A stretch of 64,000 nucleotides of DNA from Bolinopsis microptera (GCF_026151205.1 NC_087072.1:1321375-1385374), one strand, 5' to 3'; counted from the stretch's first letter, positions 22,537-36,387 are shown. Notes: a model not told the origin generated them from the sequence alone. Program-made: numbers and translations.

Positions 22537-24084
22537 TTGTGACAGAATTAACCTCATTTCCCAATAAACAAGTGCCTGTATTAGCTAACTATTCGACACA
22601 ACATATTTTAGGGCTATGATTGGTAGATCAACTATCAAATAATGAGTTAAAAGGTTTTTGAGGACACCTCACAATAGAATAGAGGTATGGTATTCTGAGT
22701 GTGACAAAGTTACCCTAATATTGCCTTGTAACCGTTCGATCCGTGCCCTTTAACCAATGTTGTGTCATAATTGTTAGATTAACCTAATCTACTATATTTC
22801 AGACCAAGGAATGATAATTAGACAACTGCAGTTAACTAAGTCACACAAAATGTGACATTTGAACCATTATAGTGCCTAACAACAATAGATTTTCTTTCTG
22901 AGCAGTGCATATGGGAGTATGGGTTACCTCGCTAATGTTCAGAACTTCTGAACGTGCTAGGTTAATAGATGTCAAAATTAAGCCACTATCGTCGAAAACG
23001 CTATCATTTTTGTTTACCAATATCCTCAAACTCATATGAACGTGTCCTTAAGTAACCAATACTAGATCACAAATATGAGTTCTGTGTCAGTTTTGACTTA
23101 TATAAACATAATTCAGTTTGTCATTCTAAAGAAGTAACGGAGAAATATAGGAAAAATCCCGGTACCGCTCCCGGAACCGGCCGGTATGACGCTGATCCCG
23201 GCCAGGTTTTCATTTTCATCCCGGTCCCAGCCGGGATGGAGGTAATCCCGGCCCGGTACCGGCCGGGACAAAATGTCGATCAAATGGTCTCAGAACTCAC
23301 TAACACTTCCTTCTTACTCAAAATTGATGTTTTACATTATGACGAGCAACAAGCAACATATATTTTGATCCTTCGGTTCTAAATCTAAGGCAATCTGAGG
23401 TTATTTGAAAGCTTTCGTTCAGAAAATAAATAAAACCTTCAAATGGGGGTAACAAGGAGTAACAAGCGTTGCAAGTGTTCCATAATACTAAGATCTTTCT
23501 CCTACTGAGCAGAACCTTCCCCTTAAAAGTAAACAAATCGCCTCTCTACGACAATCCAGATCTATTAAGTAGCAGAGACGATCATTTAAGGAGACTTCGA
23601 TATCTATCAGGATCATGATTATACTGCCGTGAGAACTAAGCACTCCGGGATTTAACACATAATATTTGGTTTTCTCGATTTCATTCATATTTAGACATAA
23701 GTCGGTGTAGATAATTGGTTATACGTAGAATAATTGGACATAATTTTATGCTAAGTTGTACTTGCGTCTGCGGAAATATACGTGTGAACTGGTCATACCG
23801 CAAATGCTGAAAAAAGTAGATCTTACCTATCATAAAATCACCGCCCGTACCGTACACGACTGAGTTATGACTGCGTCAAGAAATTCTGTATCATAATGAT
23901 GTATTGCCATGGCAACCAAAACTCCATCGGGAGATCGGCTAGTAACGCATAATATACCTACAGTATCAAAACATATCATAGCAACATTCCAGAGATTCTG
24001 ATTAGCTTATGTGCGTGTGTGTGTGTGTGTAAGAAAATGTATTATACAGTCTGCTAGAACATTCCGTTTACACATGGTAAGATA
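22537..24084. other. Non-coding flank with CCGG-rich fragment and GT microsatellite
   Basis: It begins with the right half of the LINE-split duplicate and more of the tgtgacaaag-type motif. A cluster at 23155-23275 (ccggtaccggccgggac, cccggtcccagccggga) is another hAT-MITE-like remnant. A (GT)n run lies near 24013-24030. No gene is supported. Confidence 0.5.
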
Positions 24085-24430
24085 GTAAATAGGCCGATAA
24101 TAACTGCCCATTGCATTAACAAGTTGTTCAATTTATCTCCGAATTACACACAAATTTCAGAAATGATAGATCTGTGCCGAACTAAGATTTTCTGAAAGTC
24201 TCGTAGACTTTAATCAATTACAGAGGGTGTGGACACTGGCCACCCCCTCTATTTCACTATTATAGTTGAAACTAGTATAGATTACAATAATTTTACAAAA
24301 GTCGAAACAGTAATATATATAATATAAACACCAATTTGTAGGATACTTTAAATCACACCAAAATTGTTCCCAGATTAATGCAATGAAATCTGATGATGTC
24401 TTTTCAGTGAAAAAGAGGCCACACTGTAAT
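24085..24430. mobile_element. Eroded mariner-like foldback relic
   Basis: Arms such as aactgcccattgca...ttacacacaaatttcagaaatgatagat (near 24104) and gtgaaaaagaggccacactgtaattgatta (near 24407) resemble both arms of the foldback element at 42.9-44.1 kb. The terminal GGGTGG ends are eroded. Confidence 0.5.
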
Positions 24431-27239
24431 TGATTAAAGTTTACGAAACGTTTAGAAAATGAGTTATATTACTTGCAACTATAACTAAGATAAATTGAGT
24501 ATCAATATCCGGCCCAGTAAAGGCTTACTGGGCTTATCGACCTAAGAGGACAGCCCCCTGAGTGGATTGCAAGACAGTCTCAATTGTGATCTGATGGGCC
24601 CAGTTAGAAAAGCCTGATTGTGCACAGAACATCAGCTGTATTTGTTCTTAATAGCTTGATCTGCAAGAAGAAGCAAGGCGCTTTAAACTGGTGTTGAGGT
24701 TGAGGGTAGATAATAGATTTCGCCAATCTCTTCCTTCAAACCATTTCCGATGGTTTGATCGATGGTTCCTGTTATATATGACAATCAAGGCTAACCAGCC
24801 TGAAACGATAACACCGCAAACGTTTGCTATACATTGAGTGATGCATCACGTTTCCATCCAACACATTTTAAAACGGTCATAAACCGGCTAAATTTAAATA
24901 ACCAACTTCAGATTTTACAAGGGCCGAACAGGGTTTTAATATTAAATCTGATAAATTTAGTCAAACATATTTCTGTTAACACAGTTATATAACTATAGAC
25001 TTAGTCGGCTGCTGGACAGTTCCGCCTAACCTAGATCAAGCTACCACGAGAAGATTCAAGATTTAAAACCAATTGTGAGCTTAAGATCATAGCAGTTATA
25101 GACTTAGAACCAAATTATATTGGCAGATTATTATCTCTGTAATAACAGACTTTACGATATCATGGAATAAAGTAAATCATGAAATATCTCTTTTACGACA
25201 CAGGACTCCGTGTTTAAAGAAGGATTGATTAACGGCTGGAAAAAATGTAACTGGATATCTGCCACAGTGCTGCTTTTATTAAGGTTGAAGTAACTTTTAG
25301 CACATAAAGAAGTCTGGTTTGCTAGGTTTTAATTGATCGTATAATAACAAATAAAAATAAGTTAAGACTACAAAAACGGTCAATAGAAACTAATTATAAT
25401 ACCTGTATCGAGAACTCGACTTCAAAGTACTATCATTCTGCCAAATTATGTCATATCTTGAGACTATTGATAGCTTCCTGAAACAGTTTTGAGTCAACAT
25501 TTTCGTGATATTCTAGAAATTGAAACCAATTCTCATCTTTTAAAAAGTAGATTGCATTAAATGCCATAGAATGGAATTTATTGAAATCTACTTTTTTAAA
25601 TTCTAAGAATTTGTTGATTTATTAAAATTCTGTCTCAATTAAGGGTACACGCAATGTAGTTCGACACACGTTCATGCTAGGCACCCTTTTAACCCCCTCT
25701 ATGGTGAAGATGAGGATGGTAAGTACAAGTAATGTGAGGAGAGGATGGGTACCATTTAGTACATTTAAGCTGTAGGTGTAAAGTAGCTCTTAGTCGAGGA
25801 GTATATAAATGACGGCACGACAAGGTTCTGCAACAGATCTCTGAACATGTTATCTTGTGAGCGCCGAGTGAACACTTAAATAAAAACACTTATAAAAACA
25901 AGGCCAGCGATGGAAGACAGTTCATTGACTGCTAGGCTGGGAGGGAAAAAGCAGGTACAGACGACCGAAAGGAGTCGTGGTTTGGGATCCTGAGTGGGTC
26001 TCGATATTGGATAGTGTTGTCATATATCGGGCCTTATAATATTCTCAAGGTCACCAAGACGGCACAGTCTTATGGCGGGAGGTAACGGTACCATCTAAAA
26101 AACAGATTGCTGAATCATACGAGTAAAAACTCTACCTGTACAGCAGTCTTACAGCAGACTGAGATTAAAGCGCAAGAATGGTGCTGTTATAATTTTGCGT
26201 TTAAAGTTTTAGCACCTGGAATCTGTTAACAGTTTTTAGAGAGCTGAGTAGGCTAGTACGGGATAGTAGGGAAGAAGTAGCTCACTGTTCCAGATGGATC
26301 TACTTCTCATCAAGGAAGAGGGAGTGGTAGGTTTTTGTGAAAAATCATGATACGAACTTTGATGAACCCATAATAATATAGTGCAAGGATAGCATTCTCA
26401 TAAGTTCTACCCTTGCTACAGTGCACAATGTAAATACTTAGTGATATCAAGCTGCAATCTAAAATTTATTAATTGAATCTCATTATCACTTCAAATCTTA
26501 CCTGTGCAGTCTAGCCTGATTGCGACATCGTTAGAAGTGAGAGATAAAAGACATTCAATTGTAATCCAATTCTGCGAGAGAAGATTTGCCCAGACAGCTG
26601 ACAAGAATGTATTACCATACTTCCTGTAAATGTGGTAGTTATTAAGTCCTATCAACCTTGGATATTATTTCAGTATGTTGTTTTACGTGGGCAACATCGT
26701 AAATTACACACACTATAAACTATAGCACTAATCCTATGCTGCAGTGTCAATAAAAATGGAAGTACAAATCACAACAAAATGTAAACGAGCACACAAATTC
26801 AGGTTAATCCATGCTAGTATAGTTAGTTAATCTAAAAATAACCATAAGACAAATTAACCAATCTCCAAGCCACATTCTTGGTTGTAGCGAGATGCACCAC
26901 TGGGCCTGACATCGTGAATCAACATTCTTGGTAATTACGTAAGACACGAAGGAAACGTTTATAAAAGTTCACTAAAAGAGAACTAAGTGACTTATACCGG
27001 CGCCTCTTCACTGTAAACAACACTGGAAACTTTTCCCGTGCCATCTCTGCTGCCGGGTCATCCCAAGACTCTCCTAACCCACTGAAGGAAGACCAACGTC
27101 ATGTCTCAGAGTACGGTCTAAAAAACTTTGTGTTAACATAAAACTTGGCCTTTATCGTGCCTTTGGTATGAGATCCCATAGAATGCAGCCCTCTACAGAG
27201 CGCTAGAATAACCCTAAAATTCAAAAACAAACAAGCCTC
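24431..27239. other. Non-coding stretch, nothing recognised
   Basis: No supported ORF, RNA gene or clear repeat ends were found across these 2.8 kb, apart from a short relative of the GC-rich dispersed repeat near 26880-26930. Confidence 0.4.
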
Positions 27240-28310
27240 ACGAGATCAAGTCGCTGTAATGTCCTGGAACATTCAGGACAGTACAGGAGACGGATCTAAC
27301 AAATTTGAAAATAACGAATTTCTGACAATCCTCAAACAAGCAAACATTCTGTGTCTCCAAGAAACTAAGAAGCAGGTTAAAATCGAAGGATACCTTTCCT
27401 TTAATAGCAACCGCAAAAACTCTCGCTCAGGAGGGGTCTGCATTCTTGCTGAAAATGATTTAAGAAAAGGTGTTTCCTGTGTGCCTTGTAGTGAATCTGA
27501 CGATATTATTGTTGTTAAACTTGACAAAAACTTTTGTTAGCTTTATTTTGATCTATTTTTAGTATGTTATTATATTAGCCCTGCATATTCGTCCTATGTC
27601 AAGAAATATCCAGACTGTACTGCTAAGACCTTCTCTGCTCTTGACACCCTCTGTATTAGACTACGTCAAAAAGAGGCATATCTACGAATTATCAAAATAC
27701 CTGATGTTCGAAAAAGTCTGACAAGGTTTCGTATCAGCTGCCACAACCTCTACATTGAAAGTTGCAGATACGAAACCCCCCTTGTACCAAGTGAAGAACG
27801 TTGGTGCACCTACTGCTTTTTCAGCAAAGGGCTCAAGCCTATTGAGGACGAAAGTCACGTATTGATTGACTGTTTGCTCTACTCCTCAGTTAGGGAAAAA
27901 TTCAATTTCCATCCCCAAAACATTGTTGACCTAGTCGGTTTGCTCTCCAACAAAACTTTAGATCCTACCACACTCACTGCCACAGCAAGAGCAATCCATT
28001 CATTTCTCTCTGTGAACGAACATTATACAGCCTATTATAAGAGCCCAGACTTCCACTCAAATACTGGCAAGTGCATAATGCTATAGGACCTTAAAATAAA
28101 ATTGAACCATACAAACTCGATTTATCTATTTTTCTAAAACTAGCATTATATAACATTTCTAAATTATCCCTACACACTTGTAAATAATTAGAATTGTGTA
28201 ACCTAAATTATTTCAGAATTACAACTATTGTGTACTCAGTAAAGTAATTATCACTTTTGTATCCTTTGTATCCTTGTATCCTTGTATCCATGTCTTTATA
28301 AAATCACTCA
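27240..28310 (+). pseudogene. Internally deleted LINE ('family A'), copy 1
   Basis: The left part (27259-27540) is the start of an AP endonuclease: VMSWNIQDSTGDGSN, ILCLQETKKQ with the catalytic Glu, and SRSGGVCILA. It jumps at about 27540-27590 to the far C-terminus of the same kind of protein: RKSLTRFRISCHNLYIESCR, WCTYCFFSKG and IEDESHVLIDCLLYSSVREK, ending at a stop at 28084-28086. The RT is deleted. The 3' UTR (28087-28300) ends in tttgtatcc-type short tandem repeats. The same C-terminus and 3' UTR occur as copy 2 at 35590-36000 plus 42375-42510. Confidence 0.8.
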
Positions 28311-30823
28311 CTCACAAAATTGCCGACCCAATATCTATTGAAGTGGCGAAGATCGGCCAGACCGAGTATTACCATCCCATCCTTCTAGAGTTCATCACAA
28401 GTAGCACCCACCTTGAAGATTTTTGACACCCAGACACACCCCATTGGCACACCCCAGCTCAACAAACTTTGGATATAATCTTACATGCTCCCGATTGTCC
28501 CGAAGGAATCCCTGTTTATCATCAGCACTTTCACTAGGTCACCAGCTTTTTCACTGAAATCATCAGCCTTTTCACTGAAGTCATCAATCAGCCCTTTCAA
28601 TAAAGATTTTAGCTCGTGTTCTAAACTACAAAACTTATCAAATTGTTCAAGTTCTAATAAAGCGATCACGACTGTTCTGTCAAAGCACTAGCAACTACTC
28701 AACTAGGAAGGTTCTTTAAAATTCTTTGAAGGGTCATAATTACTCAAATCTCTTGCTAACAATCAAGTTGTTGTTCCTAGTTCTACAATTAAACGAATAC
28801 AAAATTACAGCCTTTCAGGTTTACATTTTTTGATATCCAGCTCAACATACGGCTTTGATACCAATAATGGGTATATACCGATGATCGGTGTTAATAAATA
28901 TTTGATTATATTACCATGAAACTTAGTATTGAAGTTTAAACTCTTTCTTGTGTAAGAATAACCTAAAGAAAAACGTACTAGTGTACTGTTACCAGTTACG
29001 GAAAGCAACTATTTAATTAAATTGAAGATAAATAAACAGAATACAGATGCACGATCCACAATACAAATACCAACTTAATCGACGGACAAATTGAGGAATG
29101 AAAATTTCGTTTGGAAACGAGCTATATATAAGGCTAGGACGTAGCGCTCGACTCCAAATTGAAGTAAAATTAATACGCGATCTAACGAGTTGAACTGCCA
29201 CTTTTTTTGGCAGTTCGAATGTTGGAATTTCCACTACTGTGGTTGCGAGAAGCATTATTGGATGCGCGCGCGCGACCCAGTAGTGCATCGCGCTACAACA
29301 TTCATCACACATGTTTACAAAGTATCAATTATTTGTCATACGTTGTATGACCCGCCGCGCACGAGTGCGCGGCTCCCTAGCTCCCCCTGTATCGTCAAGA
29401 CCGTGGGGCTCACAACGTGATACAATCAATTATCAAATCACTATATGGAAAAATATAAATATAATAAACTTGCTAATTTATTGCTGCTTCTTTCATTACC
29501 TTACACGTATAATTTGTATGCGAAATGCTGATCAGACAACTAAAAACTAAAACTAGCGCCGCACGCACATTGGGATTTGATTGGCATTGCATGCCAAGTA
29601 ATAAAACAAAAGTTTTAATAAAACAAAAGTTAAATTTATTACCAATTATTCAATCAATACATATCATAAATTCTAATATTGGAAACACAATGCAGAATGG
29701 ATGTTTTAAACTATAATTTGTTGTCACTAATAATCTATTTACTTTCAAAGTTGAAATTTAGTTAAGTATGAAATGCCACCACATCATAGTTAGGGTAAAA
29801 TATAATTCTTAAAAATTTTAAAATTAAGAAGATTGCTCTATGACTTAAAATTTAAAATTTAGCTAAAGATGTCTAATTTTTAAATAGTTGGTTACAGTTT
29901 ATGACAGTACTGGCATGACCAATTTTTAAGTACGTAAGTCCAAAATAATAATATAATTTCTAAAAAGATCAAACATTTAACTTTAAATGTTTTGATTCAA
30001 CTCGGCGTGCGTTTTGTGGTACGTAAGTTAATTAAATTATAAATTTACAATTTGGCTTCGAAGCAAAGAAAACATAAAACGCGCGCAATGCGTCAAAGCG
30101 GCGACGTTTCCAAAAATGATTTATGTTTTGTGTTTGTTATCTTCAATATTTGACTTTTGTTAAATATAATTTTAGAGCCGAAGATGCCTTTCTTACTTGT
30201 GAAATATGTGCGTCAAATAGTGTAACGCCGCGCGAAGACTCATGTTTATGTAAACATGTGAAATGACCTTGTCATACGTTGTATGACCCACCGCGCACGA
30301 GTGCGCGGTTCCCTTCTGTATCGTAGAAACGTTCACATAGCCATGTGTATAATACGCGTACTGCGTGACGCGCTTGTTTCACAAGTAGAATATACTCCTT
30401 TGCCGCCTTCGGCGGTCGCGCGCTACTGCAAGCGAGAGGGCTCTGGTTAGAGCAAGTAGAAACGATACATGAGGGTCACGTAAAATGAAACAAAATTGAC
30501 CTTGCTAGGAAATCATTGAAAAATTTAGCTCAGAACTTCACCTAACCATGTGCTTTCGCGCCACTGCGGGCGCGCTTGTTTTACCGCCGTGAGGCGGGCG
30601 CGCGCTACTGCAAGCGCAAGGGCTCTGGATAGAGCAAGCTCAGAACAGTAAAATTAGGGTATTTGCACAATACAAAGCTTAAATATAAAAAACGTCCTAG
30701 GAAGACATTTTCAAAATTTTGATTACATCAAATTATCAAACATGTCAATCTTACAAATGTCAACAATCCTAAAATAATTTAGAACCGAAACGTGATCCTT
30801 TGTAAAATTATATGTCCCAATAA
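28311..30823. other. Non-coding, with GC-rich palindromic repeats
   Basis: A 62-codon minus ORF at 28669-28481 (LEHELKSLLKGLIDDFSEKA) looks coiled-coil but is unassigned. Paired hairpins occur at 29335-29372 and 30271-30308 (GTCATACGTTGTATGAC and CCGCGCACGAGTGCGCGG). A roughly 90-bp unit with gcgcgctactgcaagcg and ggctctggttagagcaag is repeated at 30361-30462 and 30548-30646. The rest is AT-rich and featureless. Confidence 0.5.
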
Positions 30824-31138
30824 TCAAATTGACTTGTACTCAAGTATAAAGTTAAACAATTTACTCCAATAACCACGGTCACTAGCAAGTTCTCTCAAAT
30901 GGAGAATATCATCATTCGACTCCAGCAAGATGAAGCGCTTCCAGAGGTCAACCTTCAGGTGGTGCAGGAGGTTACGTCTGTGAGCCCCGAGTCTACCAAC
31001 TTCACTACACATCTCGACAGCAAAACACAGCGCAGCTTGAGCTGGTGATCTTTCATCAAAGCTAAGTTTTCTTTGATATACAGCTTCCAATACCTTGATG
31101 TCGATTTGTATCACTTTCACCGATTGATCACTAGCCAA
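30824..31138 (-). CDS. Hypothetical repeat-associated ORF
   Basis: The 104-codon minus ORF contains SFDERSPAQAALCFAVEMCS and ends LRELASDRGYWSKLFNFILE. The last part recalls the 'ASDR..W..L' end of LINE reverse transcriptases, but this is weak. The adjacent segment 31075-31250 recurs at 33300-33480, so the ORF probably belongs to a dispersed repeat rather than a host gene. Confidence 0.25.
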   Translation of the reverse strand: MASDQSVKVIQIDIKVLEAVYQRKLSFDERSPAQAALCFAVEMCSEVGRLGAHRRNLLHHLKVDLWKRFILLESNDDILHLRELASDRGYWSKLFNFILEYKSI

Positions 31139-31346
31139 AAATTAAGTAAAAATTGCGACATTTTATTCAAGGAGACAGCAGAAAAGTTTTTTTGTAAAAT
31201 CTTCCAAAATCTTTTTTTATATTCTGATGATTTTCCGTTTATCAGATCTTTCTTAGGCAATAGGAATCTGAGTACCTCAATCGTGTCTTGTGCCATGTTG
31301 AGTGACTTGAGTATAAATACTTCAATCGTGTCTTGTGCCATCCTGA

Positions 31347-33051
31347 ATGACTTTAATTGATCTTGACCCCATACCTACAAAGATTCTCATCAAGTGTCTC
31401 CCAGAACTCCTTCCTCTGATCTCATTTATAGTCAATGAATCATTAGTTAAAGGTGAGTTTCCTATAAAACTTAAGGAGGCTCTCATTCGTCCAAGTTTGA
31501 AGAAACGTGGCCTTGACGGTGAATTACTATCTAACTATAGGCCTATTAGCAATCTCTCATTCTTGTCAAAAATCATTGAGAAGTGTGTATCTATACAGCT
31601 CACCAGTTATCTTGAGGATAACAACTTGCTTTCTAAAGTTCAGTCCGGCTATAGGAAGTTTCATAGCTGTGAAACTGCAACAACCAGAATCCATAACGAC
31701 ATCTTGATAACTATTGACAAGAAAACTAAAGTTGTTCTTTTACTTCTAGATTTGAGTGCTGCCTTTGATACTGTCAATCACCCAAGATTAATCAAGAAGC
31801 TAAGATCTGCTTATGGCATTACAGGCATTGCTCTTACATGGATCAGGTCCTACTTGGCTAACCGTTCATTTTGTGTCAAAGTCAAGGATTCGTCTTCCTC
31901 ATCAACTGTTCTTGAGATAGGTGTGCCACAAGGTTCAATCCTTGGCCCCCTGCTATTCATATTGTACACCAAAGATCTTGAGAACATTGCAAGTATGCAT
32001 GGGTGCTGTATTCATTTGTATGCTGATGACACCCAGCTGTATTTCACTCTTGATTCTGATGACCCATCACAGCTAGAGCACAATATGGAACACTGTATGT
32101 CTGATATCAAGAAATGGATGACAAACAATTTCCTTCAACTGAATTCTTCTAAGACTGAAGTCATCGTTATATCCTCTAAATTTGACTCAAAAAATATTCC
32201 AGCCTCTCTACAGATTGTTAAGGATCAAGAGCCACATGTTGTTAGCGGAACTGTGAAGAGTCTTGGGCTGTATTTGGACAGTTATCTTTCAATGAGTGAT
32301 CAGATTACGTCAGTGGTTCAAGCATGTAATATTCAGATCAGAAATTTGTGGTTTATTGCATCAAAACTGTCTTTTAACCTTAAGATTCAGCTTGTTCATG
32401 CTCTAGTACTCTCTAGAATTGATTATTGCAATAGCGTATATTTTGGACTGAGCTCTTATGATTTAAGTCGTTTACAGAAGGTGCAAAATTCTGCTGTAAG
32501 ATTTATTTTCGGGAGAGGAAGAAAGGCACACACTACTCCACTACTTAAGAAAGTTCATTTTCTACCAGTTAGATTTAGAATAGATTTTAAGATTGCCCTA
32601 CTTGCCTACAAGTGTTTAAATAATATAGCTCCTCCTTACTTAAAAGAGTTGATATCTCCTAGGCAGCAAAGTTTTAAAAATGTACGTCTTGATAATGATT
32701 ATTTTTACCTTAGTTTTCCGCCCTCTCCTAACTATGTAAACACAGAGAAAGCTTTTAGTCACTGTGCAGTTAAAGTATTTAATTCCTTGCCATACGACAT
32801 AAGATCAGCTGAGTCAGTTACATCTTTCAAGACCAAACTTAAAACATACTTCTTTTCTCTAGCATTTGATTGATTTTGCATTTACATAGGTAAAATGAAC
32901 TTGTCATGTCTAATTTTCAATTAAACTAAGCTCAGTTAATGTAAGAGCCGCTTTAGAAAGCACTGGAGTTTATCTCCAGGATTAAATTATATCGAGTTAT
33001 ATGATTTAGCTATAAGGCGGTTTATAAAAGTTGTATTTATTATTATTATTA
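31347..33051 (+). mobile_element. 5'-truncated L2-like LINE with intact RT domain
   Basis: The frame starts within the RT and stays open for 508 codons. It has RPSLKKRG...LSNYRPISNLSFLSKI, VVLLLLDLSAAFDTVNHPRL, IGVPQGSILGPLLFILYTKD and HLYADDTQLYF with the YADD box intact, then the thumb and tail (LSRIDYCNSVYFGLS, RFIFGRGRKAHTTPLLKKVH). The endonuclease is missing. The 3' UTR has a GGAG...CTCC hairpin and ends in (ATT)n at about 33051, like L2-type LINEs. The youngish open frame suggests recent insertion. It sits beside repeats shared by 31075-31250 and 33300-33480. Confidence 0.85.
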
Positions 33052-33480
33052 TTAATTGACGATGTCAATTCATGGCAGCTCGGCGCGGCACAGTAGCGCA
33101 TCTCGCCGATCTAGCCAGTGTCGCTGTGAGAAGCCTCATTGAGTGCGCGGCGCGGCACAGTAACGCATCGCGCTACAAGAATGACTTTGCTGGATGATCA
33201 TCAAAGAAAAATTCAGTCAAAACAGTGAAATTTGGGTCGCAGAATACTTAAATTTGAAAAATCCTACCGGTGGGACATTTTCAGAATTTTGATTCCATCA
33301 AAGTTTTTTTCTGGATATACTGCTTTCAGTACCTTAATGGCGAGTTGTGTCATTCTCACCGACCCCACTGATTGGTCACTGTTCGAAAATTAAGTCTAAA
33401 CTGCAGGACGGTAGAATAGCTTCTCTTCAAAATCTTCCAAAGTCTCTTCTCATATTCTTGCGATTTTCCGTTTATCAAAG
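33052..33480. repeat. Dispersed repeats flanking the L2-like LINE
   Basis: 33052-33180 is the inverted counterpart of 10085-10203. 33300-33480 matches 31075-31250 (cores agtaccttaatggcgag / aataccttgatgtcgat and gattttccgtttatca). Confidence 0.6.
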
Positions 33481-33859
33481 CTTTGTTTGGTATTCTATTT
33501 GGGATGCATCCTTTACGACGTGTAGTCAATTAACTGTCTTAACATAATTTTAACCATGATTGGAATACACCACTACTAATACAAGGTCACAACTACTAAG
33601 TCCAATCTATGCCAGAAAACCCGCTTCATGATACACCCCCAGTCCTATGAAACATTCACATTGCATTGGGAGGGCAGCCCATCCAGCACACCGAAAATAC
33701 TGCTATTTTTATTTGCATACTGAAACTACTAGGTTCCGTACAGACTCAACTCTGCACCCGTGTCAATATGTTCATTATATGCAAGCCTCTTGATTTATAA
33801 TATTCCACAAAAATGGATCATTCATAGCAGCAAATACTGAGCTGAGGGTCAAGGCTCTC

Positions 33860-34316
33860 CAGTGGCGTAACGTTGCCTGTTGGCGCCCCCCACCGAAAAT
33901 GCGCCTCCCTGTTGGCGCCCCCTCCCCTTTTGGCGCCCCTCCCTAAAATTGAACAAACTAGATGATTTAAGAGGATACGCCGGTAAAATCTCTAAAAAAG
34001 TTAGTACCTCGTTAAGTTTTTCAAAATTGTCCAACATTCAAACGAAGATTTTGCCCCCCCCCCCCCGCACAGCGGAGTCAGTGGGGCCCTTCATTACGCC
34101 ACTGGGCGCCCCTACCGAAAATTCGCCCCTGTTGACGCCCCTTACCCTTTTTGGTGTCCCTCCCTAAAATTGAACAAATTAGGTGATTTTAATAAATTAG
34201 GTGATTTTAGAGGATACGCCGCGCCAGTAAATTGTTGCTTTCTTGATTTTGCGCCCCCCTAAGATAGTCCCCCCCCCTGCACAGCGGGGTCAGCGGGGCC
34301 CTTTATTACGCCACTG
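33860..34316. mobile_element. hAT-type MITE with duplicated interior
   Basis: Ends CAGTGGCGTAA and TTACGCCACTG are the classic hAT signature. Flanking octamers AGGCTCTC (33852-33859) and GTGCTCTC (34317-34324) match at six of eight bases, fitting an aged 8-bp target duplication. The interior is C-rich and nearly duplicated (about 33860-34104 and 34105-34316), each half ending cattacgccactg or ttattacgccactg. Confidence 0.75.
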
Positions 34317-34329
34317 GTGCTCTCTATGC

Positions 34330-36000
34330 TATGGCCTCAATGCAAAGGCAATATAGTTAAGGATGCCCTCTCTCACTGTGCCCTCAATATTCTATTTGAC
34401 GCCTTCATAAAACCAATCCTGCTTTATGGCTGTTAAGTTTTATGCCTCCACTCAAAAACCATGAGATACCTTTATATGACATTTAGCTAGTCCCCAGCAT
34501 ACCCTGAAGTACATTGCTGGGGCGAAAGCGGGCGCTCCCCCTATTCTTTAGCCTGAAAAGCCTGAAAACTTGCAATATATTACTTTTATAGTTGCCTTGA
34601 AAGAACTGAAAACAAACTACTCTGTGCTGCATTTCACGAGCAGATCATGCTGGGCTTCCCTTGGTATACCAACATCTCAATTCTCAAAGCTTCTCACCAA
34701 ATACAACTTCCCCCGCTCATCTTTCTCAAAATTTATGCTCACCACCCAAATCAGTCATAATACGAGGGAAGAATTCGTGAATGCCTGGAAATCTGCCAAG
34801 GCCTCCTTGCCAAAACTAGAATTCTATAATCTAATTAAACATGATTTTGAACGTGAGGCATATCTATGAATTATTAAAAGTACTACTGTGCCCTGCTCGG
34901 ATGCCTTCCGGAATAGCTTCTTTCATAGATCTATGCTGAAATGGAATAGTCTACCAGTATGTATCTGGTAGTCAGAGCGGATTTCTACTTTTAAGGCCAA
35001 ACTGATCAAGTACCTCTGGGCTGCCGATACAGTCTGTCCGTCCAATTTCATATCCGCTTGTCTTCTTTTTCTTCTATTAGTTGTGACAGAATTTTAATGA
35101 ACAAAATCCTTATAATTATTTATGATATGTTTGATTTCTTGTTATTAAGTAAAACAAAATTTAAGTAAAACAAAATTTAAATTTTATTGCCATTACAATG
35201 AATAATGATATCATAATAAATATAAGTAGACATCCGATAATAAACTTGTTACATCCAGTACAACCCAAGATGTCAGCCGACGCGACTTACAAAAATAAAG
35301 AAAGCTAGCATGTTATGTTCATTGTTCATTGTTTGTCATTTTAAATTTGGTAGACGGCCCCAACGTTAATGTGGCTCTTGCTATGTGTTGGTTCAGCCGA
35401 ATTAATTATTATGTAATCAAGTTTATTTTTCTCTTTTAGTTAGTTGTCATCCGGCAAAACATTAAGCAACTTATATTGCAGTACCATTTATCAATTAGTA
35501 TATCAAAATATGTCATTGTAATTTTGCATGGCTGAAATGTAATGCTTGATTTATATATATATATATAAAAATTAATTGAATTTTCAAATTAAAAAAAACT
35601 TGATGTTCGAAAAAGTCTGACAAGGTTTCGTATCAGCTGCCACAACCTCTACATCGAATTTCGAAAGGGGTAGATACGAAAGCCCCCGGCCCCCTTGTAC
35701 CAAGAGAAGAATGTTGGTACACTTACTGCTTTTTCAGCAAAGGGCTCAAGCCTATTGAGGACGAAAGTCACGTATTAATTGACTGTTTGCTTAACTCCTC
35801 AGTTAGGGAGAAATTCAACTTCCATCCCCAAAACATCACTGACCTAGCCGGTCTGCTCTCCAACAAAACTCTAGACCCTACCAAATTTACTGCCACAGCA
35901 AGAGCAATCCATTCAATTTTCTCTGTGAACGAACAATATACAGCCTATTATAAGAGCCCAGATTCCCACTCAAATACTGGCAAGTGCATAATGCTATAGC
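34330..36000 (+). pseudogene. LINE 'family A' copy 2, left part, rearranged
   Basis: LINE thumb and tail sequence is scattered over frames: ILFDAFIKPILLYGC near 34390, SWASLGIPTSQ-like residues to FYNLIKHDFEREAYL (34570-34869), then a different LINE tail (SMLKWNSLPV) near 34930-35000. After AT-rich DNA, the family A C-terminus appears from about 35590, with WYTYCFFSKG-like and VREKFNFHPQNITDLAGLLS to a stop near 36000. Its 3' UTR is interrupted here by the minus-strand LINE and resumes at 42375. Confidence 0.7.
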
Positions 36001-36387
36001 ATAGTATCATATATTTTTTTTTTTGTTGGGGACTGGCCCGTGGTACCAGCCAATGTTTACTCAAAAAATATATATAATATCAATGGTAATAAGAAATTCA
36101 TCCCCGTGGGGCACATGCATAAATATAAAATGTAAAGGAAATCTCAAACTATTCAATTTAGATTCTACCGGTAAAGTATGCAATGAAGGTTTATAATTTA
36201 AAGTTTTATTTTCCAATGGTTAATAGGTAAAGATAAGAAAAGTAAAACAAGACTGAGCACTTCAAAATTTGTAGAATTTGTAACTTGATTTGAAATCGCG
36301 GCGATAAAAAAGAATGTCCTATGTTGGCAGTGTAATTGATGAGATATGCGACGTTTATTGAGTGATGCATAAGTGTGTGCATATAAT

